Shown here: positions 26,290 through 34,338 of the stretch, one piece after another
How positions within the stretch are numbered: position 1 is the stretch's first letter
How the letters are laid out: each line of letters starts with the position of its first letter
Assembly: GCA_029261815.1 (NCBI GenBank)
Contig: JAJDAQ010000098.1
Coordinates: 62,001-126,000 of the forward strand
Reading direction: 5' to 3'
DNA from: Deltaproteobacteria bacterium
GTDB taxonomy: Bacteria; Myxococcota_A; UBA9160; UBA6930
Length of the DNA: 64,000 bases
Notes under the pieces: generated by a model
The model's input: only the letters and a program-made list of their open reading frames with translations
Databases searched by the model: none
What the model was told of the DNA's origin: nothing
Position numbers and translations under genes: made by a program

Positions 26290-28620
26290 GTGCGGGACGA
26301 TGAACGCCGAACCGAATCCGATCGGCTTCGTTCGGAACTGGAACGTACCCAGGCGGAGTTGATCGAGGCGCGCGCCGCGACGGTGAGCCTTCGCGCAGCG
26401 CTGACGGCATCGAAGGTCGAGGTCAGCACGCTGTACGCCAGCGCCAGTTGGCGTATCACCAAGCCGTTGCGGCTTGTCTGGGACTTCGGCCACGGCCTTC
26501 CCGGCTTCTTTCGCGAGTTACGCGATTTCCCGCGCCGGGCGCGATACACGGTCGCAGAGCGCGGGGCTTCAGCACTGCTCACCGATATCCGCGACGAACT
26601 GGGCAACCGGCTGCGCCGCGGCTCCCTGGCCCCCGCCTCTCGCGGACAACACGCAATTCCGGGTGTCGGTCTGGAACGAGCGCGCCCCCGCCCATCGACG
26701 CCGCTTCACTTTCCGATCCACACTGCGCCAAAGGTCTCGATCGTCATCCCGGCGTACAACGAGTTTGCGAGTACCTATGCCTGCCTCGCGTCGATCCTCG
26801 AGTGCAGCGGAGACGTCGCGTACGAGGTCCTGATCTCCGACGACGGGTCCAGCGACGAGACCCGCCGCGCAGAACGAATGGCGCCGGGCGTGCGCCTGCT
26901 GCGCAGCGACGAGAACCGCGGCTTCATCGATGCGTGCAACAGGGGAGCTGCAGCCGCGACGGGCGAGGTGCTGGTATTCCTCAACAATGACACGCTGGTC
27001 ACGGAGGACTGGCTGGCCAACCTCCTCGCGCCATTCGAATCGGACGAGGTAGGTCTCGTCGGTGCGCGGCTCGTCTACCCCGACGGCCGCTTGCAGGAAG
27101 CCGGCGGACTGATCTTCTCGGACGGCTCGGGATGGAACTTCGGTCGCGGTGACGACGCCGCGATGCCCCAGTACTCCCATCGCTATGAGCCCGACTACTG
27201 CTCGGGCGCCTGCCTGGCGATTCCGAGAGATCTGTTCCGCGAGATCGGCGGATTCGATACGCACTTCTCGCCGATGTACTACGAGGACGTGGACCTCGCA
27301 TTCAGCGTTCGCGCTGCGGGTCGGAGAGTCGTCTACGAACCGCGGTGCACGATCATCCATGCCGAGGGAACGACTTCGGGGACCGATACCGGGAGTGGTG
27401 CAAAACGCTTCCAGGCGATCAACCAGCACAAGTTCGTCGAGAAGTGGTCGAACGAACTCGCGAGCCACTGCGCGCCGGGCTGTCCGCCCACCGAGGCCCG
27501 CCATCGAAAGCGCCGTGCGTGCGTTCTCGTGATCGACTCCTACACACCGCGCCCCGATCGCGACGCGGGCTCCGCTCGGATGGCGCTTGTTCTCGAGAGC
27601 CTGAAGGCCTTGGACTGCGACGTCACATTCCTCCCCGAAAACCGTGCCCACGACGGTTCCTACACCCACTCCTTGCAGGCCGCGGGTGTCGAGGCCTTCT
27701 ACCACCCCTACCTGAATTCGCTCGACGATCATCTCCTGGATTTCGGAGATCGCTACGACGCCGTCGTGATGAGCCGGGTCGAAGTCGCGGAACTCGTGAT
27801 GGACGCGGTTCAACGCCATTGCCCCAACGCATTGCGCGTGTTCGACACCGTCGACCTGCACTTTCTTCGCGAACGCCGACGCAGCGAACTCGACGGCCTG
27901 CAGGACCTGCGTCGAGCCGACGAGATGATGGCGCGCGAGCTCGCCATCGCGCGCGCCTGCGATGTCACCCTGGTCGTGAGCCCCGCAGAGAAGGAACTCC
28001 TGCAGCGCGAAGCACCGGACGTCCGGGTCGAGATCGTCTCGCTGATCCAATCGGCGGAACCGACGAACACACCGCTCGACGACCGCCGGGGACTGGTCTT
28101 CGTCGGCAGCTTCCAGCACCCGCCGAACCTGGACGCATTGGACTGGTACCTCCGCGAAGTCCATCCCCGCGTTCGAGCCGGGGCGCCGGGTCTCGAGTTC
28201 ACCGTCATCGGCGCGGACCCGCCCGCTTCCCTGACGGCCCTGGCTGGCGAAGGCGTGCGCTTCCTGGGTCATGTGGCGGAACTCGAGCCGCACTTTGCGT
28301 CTGCGCGGCTCTCTGTCGCCCCGCTGCGCTACGGGGCCGGTATCAAGGGAAAGATCACGACGAGCCTGGCGTACGGGCTTCCGGTGGTGACGACATCGAT
28401 CGGCGCGGAAGGCATGGCCCTCGAGAATGGAACCCATGCGTTGATCGCCGACGAGCCCGAATCGTTCGCGGACGCGATCGGTCGTCTCCTGACCGACGAT
28501 GAACTCTGGCGACGGCTCTCCGAGCAGGGGTTGGACCGGCTCGCGGCCGGATTCTCGCCGGCCGCGGCACGCGCTTCGCTGGAGCGAGTGCTGGACATGC
28601 AACGCGAGCGCAATCCGTGA
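26290..28620 (+). CDS. Coiled-coil, GT2 and GT4 fused glycosyltransferase
   Basis: A 776-residue three-part protein. Residues 1-50 are a charged coiled coil (RTESDRLRSELERTQAELIE). Residues about 140-370 are a GT2 domain (KVSIVIPAYNEFASTYACLA, then the acidic FLNNDTLV, then ISDDGSSDET). Residues about 410-770 are a GT4-type GT-B domain (RRGLVFVGSFQHPPNLDALD and VAPLRYGAGIKGKITTSLAY). It could add two different sugars in sequence. Start is GTG at 26290, the only start codon in frame after the previous stop, with a weak AGGAC upstream. Confidence 0.82.
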   Translation: MRDDERRTESDRLRSELERTQAELIEARAATVSLRAALTASKVEVSTLYASASWRITKPLRLVWDFGHGLPGFFRELRDFPRRARYTVAERGASALLTDIRDELGNRLRRGSLAPASRGQHAIPGVGLERARPRPSTPLHFPIHTAPKVSIVIPAYNEFASTYACLASILECSGDVAYEVLISDDGSSDETRRAERMAPGVRLLRSDENRGFIDACNRGAAAATGEVLVFLNNDTLVTEDWLANLLAPFESDEVGLVGARLVYPDGRLQEAGGLIFSDGSGWNFGRGDDAAMPQYSHRYEPDYCSGACLAIPRDLFREIGGFDTHFSPMYYEDVDLAFSVRAAGRRVVYEPRCTIIHAEGTTSGTDTGSGAKRFQAINQHKFVEKWSNELASHCAPGCPPTEARHRKRRACVLVIDSYTPRPDRDAGSARMALVLESLKALDCDVTFLPENRAHDGSYTHSLQAAGVEAFYHPYLNSLDDHLLDFGDRYDAVVMSRVEVAELVMDAVQRHCPNALRVFDTVDLHFLRERRRSELDGLQDLRRADEMMARELAIARACDVTLVVSPAEKELLQREAPDVRVEIVSLIQSAEPTNTPLDDRRGLVFVGSFQHPPNLDALDWYLREVHPRVRAGAPGLEFTVIGADPPASLTALAGEGVRFLGHVAELEPHFASARLSVAPLRYGAGIKGKITTSLAYGLPVVTTSIGAEGMALENGTHALIADEPESFADAIGRLLTDDELWRRLSEQGLDRLAAGFSPAAARASLERVLDMQRERNP

Positions 28621-28815
28621 GCAGGAGAACGTCTCGGACTGGGGGCGTCGCCGGCACCCGGTCTTTGACCATGAACGTCGCGACGCTTTCGTGCGATTTC
28701 TGGGCACCTACGGTGCACACGTGCGACCCGAGCCCGTCGCCGACCGCCTGGCTTGATCAGATATCATGCCGCGGTGCCACCAGGGCCCGTGAGCGATCCG
28801 TTCCGAGGAGCCTCT

Positions 28816-31590
28816 TTGTTTGAGTCCATTCGACACCGGAGATCATTCGATCGCGGAACGAAGTTCCTGCAGCGTGAACGCTGGGCCGAAGCTGCGGAAC
28901 TGTTCCGGCGTTCCGCCGAGCTGCGACCGGATGACTCCTGGTCGCATAACAACCTTGCCGTCTCCCTTCTCAAGCTTGGGAAGTTCGAGGAAGCGGCCGC
29001 CGAGTTCGGCCACGCCATCCGCCTGAATCCGACGTTCGCCGAGTCGCATCAGAACCGCGCTGCCGCACTGAGCAAACTGGAACGGTGGGACGAAGCGGTC
29101 CGCGTCTACCAGGAAGCCATCGCGCTCGATGACACCAGTGCCGCGTCCCACACGAACCGGGGTGTTCTTCTCTATCGCCTCGACCGTTTCGACGAAGCCG
29201 CCGAAGCATTGGGGGCCGCGCTCGACCGCGGAGCCGCTTCCGGCGACCTCCACGGGATTCGCGCAACGTGCTTGATTCGACTCGAGCGCTTCGAGGAAGC
29301 CGCAGACGCGCTGCGTGGCGCCATCGCACAGGATCCTGGCACCCCCGAGCACCACGCGTCGCTGGCAAGCGTCCTGCTCCGCCTTGAACAATTCGACGAG
29401 GCCCACGCGATCCTGAAGTCCGCGCTTGAACGGACACCGGAGTCCGCGGGCCTGAATACGGCCTACGCACAGGTCCTCGTCCGGATGGAACGCTGGGAGG
29501 AGGCCGAGGTCAGCCTGCGTGCAGCGCTGCAGCGCGATCCGGCGTCGGAGGATCTCCGCCTCGCACTCGCAAGCACGCTCGTGAACATGGAGCGCTGGGA
29601 AGAAGCTGCAGAGACCCTCCGTGCTGCAGTCGCGGCCCGCCCCGACTCTGCGGAACTCCAAGGAAGCCTCGCGAATGCGCTCGCCAACCTCGAACGCTTC
29701 GACGAGGCCGTTCCGGTTCTCGAACGTGCCGTCGAACTCTCGCCGGACGACAACGCGCTCCGCCTATCGCTTGCTGCAGCGCTCGTTCGGCTCGAACGGT
29801 GGGGGGAAGCTGCCGGGGCCTACATGGCCGCGATCGAGCGCGATTCCGAGAATGGCGCACTCTATCGCAGCCTCGGCGCTGCGCTCTACCAGGCTGAAAG
29901 CTGGGAGGGCTCGGCATCGGCCTATCGGCACGCACTCGCGTTGGATGCCAACGATACCGAGAGTTACACGATGCTGGCGTCGGTCCTCGCAAACGTCGAT
30001 TCCTCGAACGATGCGATCGCTGGTTACCAGGAACTCGTCTCTGTCTCTTCAGACGACGCCGCTGCCCGTCTCTGCCTCGGCATCGAGCACCTCAAGCGGG
30101 ACCATTGGGCGGAAGCGGTGGCTTCTCTCGAAGCCGCTCGAGATATCGCGAGTGAAGACGCCACGAGTTCGTTCCTGCTGGTCGATCCGCTACTCCAACT
30201 GGGCCGAGGCGAAGCCGCCGCCCTGGAGCACGCGCGCGCGGTCGAAATCGGCGGGGACTTCCCGGCTGTCCCGGGAGCCCCCATGGAGGACCGATTTGCG
30301 CAGCGCCGCAGTTCGTTCTGGAGCACGGACAATTTGTCGGCCGGCGTGTTCGCCGTCGAACAATGGCTGCGGGATCTCGCGCCGGCGCCCATCGACGTCA
30401 CTTCCATGAAGAGCGATGCCCTCTTCGTCCTCGACAACGACTACGGCGAGCTCACCACACTGATGTACCTGGTACTGGGGCAGCGCCTGGCCGAGAACTC
30501 GAGTCTGCTGATTCCGGAGCGTCTGGTGGCCAACAATGGGGATGCGCTCCCAGGCCGCACCACCCCCTACGAATCCGTTTCTGACATCCTCGATGCTGTC
30601 GACCGGACCCGCGCCCGAGTCGTATTCCTCTGTTCGGCGTATCTCTTTCCGATTCACGATCTCCTCTCGGTGGACGAACTCGAAGAACTTCTCAGGGGAC
30701 TTCGCGAACGGGGATGTCGCGTCGTAACCACAGATCCCTTCCTCGGAATGCTGTCGATCAGGGATCCCTACGACATCGTCGGAATCAGCCTCCCGAATGA
30801 ATCGGGCGAACTGGACATCGCCGCGTTGCAGGCAGTCAAGGAAGTCGAGGACGAGCGGCTTCGCAGCAGCTTCAAGAACTGTGAACGGATCCTCCGCGAC
30901 CTCCCTCATCTCTACCCCGCCAACTGCGCGGTCGAATCAGTCGCCGCAGAGGAGACTGATCAGCGCAACCATGCGTTCTTCAACGACGCGTTGATTTCAC
31001 TGCCCGCAGTACCTCAGGCCAGCAGCAGCGATCGCCCGCATTGGGTCTTCATCCTCTCGCGAACGGACTATGAGACGCAGACGATGTTCTGCGGACGCCG
31101 GCGTTTCTCCGACATCGTCGCCGCTCGCCTCCTCGATGCCATAGCAGCCGGGCGGCATCCGATCCTGATCGCGCCGGATGAACTCGTCCAGCTCGTGACC
31201 GCCCGTATGCCGACCGCCGAAGGCATCGACATCCTGACGTTCTGCCCCTTCAACCAGATGATCTCGCTGCTCCTCACGGCCGAACACGCCTTCTATTGGA
31301 ACGTGGTGTCGCACTCCATCCTGGTCCGTCTATTCAACCGGCTGCCCGTCACGCTATTCGACCACGGCCATCTCGTGCGCAATGTGCCCACGATGCTGCC
31401 GCGCGTGGTCGGGTGGTATTACCAGGGTCGCATGCCCGAGTTTCACGACCATCGAACCAGACTCACCACAGACACCCTGGCAGATTGGAGCCGGGCTTTC
31501 GTCGAGGACGGAGAGAACATTCTCGCCGACTTCCAACGCGCCCCGACACCCGACGCCCTGATGCAAGCCCTCCTCCCGGAGGCCTCCTGA
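28816..31590 (+). CDS. TPR-array protein with unassigned C-terminal domain
   Basis: A 924-residue protein (945 if a TTG at 28753 is used). I chose TTG at 28816 because GAGGAG lies five bases upstream; the longer reading has no ribosome binding site. The first half is an unusually regular array of about 14 TPRs of exactly 34 residues with the consensus LxxLERWEEA. Its last half, about 430 residues, looks like an alpha/beta GT-B-like domain (ALFVLDNDYGELTTLMYLVL, HWVFILSRTDYETQTMFCG, LPVTLFDHGHLVRNVPTM) with no family I can name. It sits among glycosyltransferase genes, so a glycan role is inferred. A GT2 gene starts two bases after its stop. Confidence 0.7.
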   Translation: MFESIRHRRSFDRGTKFLQRERWAEAAELFRRSAELRPDDSWSHNNLAVSLLKLGKFEEAAAEFGHAIRLNPTFAESHQNRAAALSKLERWDEAVRVYQEAIALDDTSAASHTNRGVLLYRLDRFDEAAEALGAALDRGAASGDLHGIRATCLIRLERFEEAADALRGAIAQDPGTPEHHASLASVLLRLEQFDEAHAILKSALERTPESAGLNTAYAQVLVRMERWEEAEVSLRAALQRDPASEDLRLALASTLVNMERWEEAAETLRAAVAARPDSAELQGSLANALANLERFDEAVPVLERAVELSPDDNALRLSLAAALVRLERWGEAAGAYMAAIERDSENGALYRSLGAALYQAESWEGSASAYRHALALDANDTESYTMLASVLANVDSSNDAIAGYQELVSVSSDDAAARLCLGIEHLKRDHWAEAVASLEAARDIASEDATSSFLLVDPLLQLGRGEAAALEHARAVEIGGDFPAVPGAPMEDRFAQRRSSFWSTDNLSAGVFAVEQWLRDLAPAPIDVTSMKSDALFVLDNDYGELTTLMYLVLGQRLAENSSLLIPERLVANNGDALPGRTTPYESVSDILDAVDRTRARVVFLCSAYLFPIHDLLSVDELEELLRGLRERGCRVVTTDPFLGMLSIRDPYDIVGISLPNESGELDIAALQAVKEVEDERLRSSFKNCERILRDLPHLYPANCAVESVAAEETDQRNHAFFNDALISLPAVPQASSSDRPHWVFILSRTDYETQTMFCGRRRFSDIVAARLLDAIAAGRHPILIAPDELVQLVTARMPTAEGIDILTFCPFNQMISLLLTAEHAFYWNVVSHSILVRLFNRLPVTLFDHGHLVRNVPTMLPRVVGWYYQGRMPEFHDHRTRLTTDTLADWSRAFVEDGENILADFQRAPTPDALMQALLPEAS

Positions 31591-31592
31591 CC

Positions 31593-33050
31593 ATGCGGAT
31601 CTCGATCGAAACGCCGGTGTTCAAGGGTGCGTTCCTCGAGCGCTGTATCGATTCCGTGTTGACGCAGAGCAGTCCGGATTGGCACCTCTCATTGCTGTGG
31701 GACGGCGGTGACGCCCTATCCCGACAGACCCTCGAGCGACTGGAACGCCAGAACCACCCTCAGGTCAGCATCACCTACTCCGAGAATCGGGGGATCGCCC
31801 GCGCTCGACACAGCCTCACCGACGCGTCCGAGGGTGAGTTCATCCTCCCCCTCGACGACGACGACGTGTTGCCCTTCCACGCGGTCGAGCGTTTCCTATC
31901 CATTGGCCAGGAGAAGCCCTGGGCCTCGGTACTACGAGCGAAGCGCATCTTCATCGACGAAGAAGGAAAGGTGGTCCACACGCCGCCGTGGTTTCCGTTC
32001 GAGGCCCGAAACTATCAACACGGCATGGTGACGGATGTCTTCAATCATTCGCAGCCATACCTCATCCGGCGCGCCGCCTACGACAAGACGGACGGCTGGG
32101 AGGGCTTCCCCGACTTCCAGCACGCAGGCGAGGACTGCGACATCTACCTGAAGTTGGAAGAGCAGGGAACGATCGAGTTGGTCGATGAAACGCTCTACTA
32201 CTATCGGATCAACTCGGAACGGGCGAGCCTGGTCCTGACCGACGAAGCGGCGTTCGAGATGTGGCGCCGTCTCGCAGACAAGACGATCGAACGCCTCGGG
32301 CTTCCGCTCTCCCGCATCAACGATCGACAACCCTTCGAGTACAAGCGAACCGAACGTCCAGCGCTCCAGCTATCGGACATCGACTTCGTCGTGGTCGGAG
32401 ACGGCAAGGAGACGACGCTGGCAACGCGCCGGACGACGTCGGCACTGCGGAAGCTCGGTGTCGCAGAAGACGCGATCCTGACGGTCCAGCGGTCCGGCGC
32501 GACGCATCTCGAAGACGCCTTCGCGAACACCGACCGCGCGGCCGTCTGCTTCATCGAAGCCGGACTCGACGGGGTCGATGGCGGCCAGGTCCGTGGCCTC
32601 GTCGATGGCTTCTCGGGAGCCGAACTCGCTGGACCCCGTTTCGAGACCCTGGATGGTTTCGTGGCGAACGCAGGCGGCACCTTCGACGCCGAGGGCGATC
32701 CCGTCTTCCGCGGTGCCGGGGCATTGACGGCGGCCGACCTCTCACAGCCCCACCCCGTGGGCTGGCTCTCCGAACGCCTCGTCCTGATTCGCCGCGAGGT
32801 CTGGAAGGCCGTCGGTGGCTTCGACACCGGCTACGCGCTGGACCGGAGCGCCATGATCGACTTCTGTCTTCGTGCCCGGCAACGCGACTTCGCATGCCTC
32901 TGCTTGGGAAACCTATGCGTCGTCGACCCGAACCCGGACGCGACGAGTGAGGATCCGTGCGATCGCCTCCGTTTCCATGAAAAATGGGACGCCCTTCCGG
33001 CTATTCGCCAATCCGACTTCGCCTCCAGCGAAGCGGGCGATACAGAATGA
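31593..33050 (+). CDS. Double GT2 glycosyltransferase with degenerate second half
   Basis: A 485-residue protein. Residues 1-230 are a complete GT2 domain: MRISIETPVFKGAFLERCID, the DDD motif in LPLDDDDVLPFHA, and the C-terminal GEDCDIYLKLEEQG. Residues about 260-480 resemble only the latter part of a GT2 domain (SERLVLIRREVWKAVGGFDT, IDFCLRARQRDFACLCLG) and show no DxD, so this half may only hold acceptor or be structural. GGAGG lies nine bases before the ATG. It is tightly linked to the TPR-array gene. Confidence 0.78.
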   Translation: MRISIETPVFKGAFLERCIDSVLTQSSPDWHLSLLWDGGDALSRQTLERLERQNHPQVSITYSENRGIARARHSLTDASEGEFILPLDDDDVLPFHAVERFLSIGQEKPWASVLRAKRIFIDEEGKVVHTPPWFPFEARNYQHGMVTDVFNHSQPYLIRRAAYDKTDGWEGFPDFQHAGEDCDIYLKLEEQGTIELVDETLYYYRINSERASLVLTDEAAFEMWRRLADKTIERLGLPLSRINDRQPFEYKRTERPALQLSDIDFVVVGDGKETTLATRRTTSALRKLGVAEDAILTVQRSGATHLEDAFANTDRAAVCFIEAGLDGVDGGQVRGLVDGFSGAELAGPRFETLDGFVANAGGTFDAEGDPVFRGAGALTAADLSQPHPVGWLSERLVLIRREVWKAVGGFDTGYALDRSAMIDFCLRARQRDFACLCLGNLCVVDPNPDATSEDPCDRLRFHEKWDALPAIRQSDFASSEAGDTE

Positions 33051-33099
33051 CTCTTAATCGTGGCCTCGGAGGACTCGCGGACTCGACGAGAATCTTTCG

Positions 33100-34320
33100 A
33101 TGACGACGCCGGATGCACGTCTCAAGGCCGAACAAGCAATAGAAGCCGCGAAGGCGGAAATGTCGCAGTTTGAGAATCAAGGCGAGGCGCACCAGCGGCT
33201 TGGACGCGCGCTTCTTGCCGGGGGGCAGTACGCGGAAGCGGCGGCGGCATTCGAAACAGCCGAGCGCCTCGACTCGAGCCTGCCGGACATCCACTCCGAT
33301 TGGGGGGACGCGCTCTCAGGAGCCAAGTCATGGCACGAGGCATTCGTGCACTACGAGGCCGCCGCTGCCGCGCGGCCAGAGCATTCCGATGCGTTCAGCC
33401 GGCTCGGACACATGCTCCGCGAAAGCGGCGAAAACGAAAAGGCCGCTGACGCCTATCGACGCGCCGCCGAACTGGGTTGGCGAAAAGCGAAGGCGACGTC
33501 ACCAGACGACCCAAGCGCGAGTGCCAGAAAATTGTATCTGGACCTGCTCCGAGACTGTCTGACCTTTCTCCTTTGGGAGGCTGATGACGGCCCGCTTCTC
33601 GAGCTACAGCCGATCCGGCGTCCGATCGAAACCGTCGCGCACCTCGTCCGTCGTCTCGCCGTTCGCATCCGCCCCCAATCGCGCAGCGTCCGTGAGTTCG
33701 GACTCGATTGGCCGGCCTCGGCGCTCACCATGATCGGGGACATACGCCTGGCCCATGTTCAACACTGTGTGGAGGATGCCCTCCGTCGCGACGTCCCCGG
33801 CGATCTGCTGGAAGCCGGTGTCTGGCGCGGGGGTGTACCGATCATGATGCGCGCCATCTTGCGGGCATATGACGTGACCGATCGCGTCGTCTGGGCAGCC
33901 GATTCCTTCGCGGGTCTCCCGAAGCCCGATCCGGACAAGTACCCGGCCGACCGCGGGTTTGATCTCTCGATGTGGAAGTCGCTTGCCGTCCCGCTCCCCA
34001 AGGTCAAGGAGAACTTCGCCCGATTCGGCCTCCTCGACGATCAAGTGAAATTTCTCGAGGGATGGTTCCGGGACACACTTCCTACGGCGCCGATCGACGC
34101 ACTTGCCGTGATGCGTCTCGACGGTGATCTCTACGAATCGACGATGGACGGGCTCGTCCACCTCTATCCGAAGTTGTCGCCCGGAGGCTTCGCCATCATC
34201 GACGACTACTACAACGCCCCCCCCTGCAAACAGGCCGTGGACGACTACCGGTCAACGCATGGGATCGAAGAAGAGATCGTGACCGTCGACTGGTCAGGCG
34301 CCTACTGGCAGAAGCGCTGA
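33100..34320 (+). CDS. TPR-fused TylF/MycF-type O-methyltransferase
   Basis: A 406-residue protein. Residues 1-130 are TPR helices (YAEAAAAFETAERLDSSLPD, EKAADAYRRAAELGWRKAKA). Residues about 190-406 match the TylF/macrocin O-methyltransferase family: SAM-binding LLEAGVWRGGVPIMMRAILR, the Mg-site acidic residues in VMRLDGDLYESTMDG and FAIIDDYYNAPPCKQAVDDY, and AADSFAGLPKPD. TylF enzymes methylate hydroxyls of deoxysugars, so this is the likely O-methylation step of the glycan. It is the last gene of the rightward arm and converges on the SGNH genes 18 bases away. Confidence 0.85.
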   Translation: MTTPDARLKAEQAIEAAKAEMSQFENQGEAHQRLGRALLAGGQYAEAAAAFETAERLDSSLPDIHSDWGDALSGAKSWHEAFVHYEAAAAARPEHSDAFSRLGHMLRESGENEKAADAYRRAAELGWRKAKATSPDDPSASARKLYLDLLRDCLTFLLWEADDGPLLELQPIRRPIETVAHLVRRLAVRIRPQSRSVREFGLDWPASALTMIGDIRLAHVQHCVEDALRRDVPGDLLEAGVWRGGVPIMMRAILRAYDVTDRVVWAADSFAGLPKPDPDKYPADRGFDLSMWKSLAVPLPKVKENFARFGLLDDQVKFLEGWFRDTLPTAPIDALAVMRLDGDLYESTMDGLVHLYPKLSPGGFAIIDDYYNAPPCKQAVDDYRSTHGIEEEIVTVDWSGAYWQKR

Positions 34321-34338
34321 GTGGAGCCGGGCTTCCGG

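Noticed and set aside
28753..28815. TTG start at 28753 for the TPR-array protein
   Set aside because: It has no ribosome binding site, whereas TTG 28816 has GAGGAG five bases upstream. The call remains tentative.
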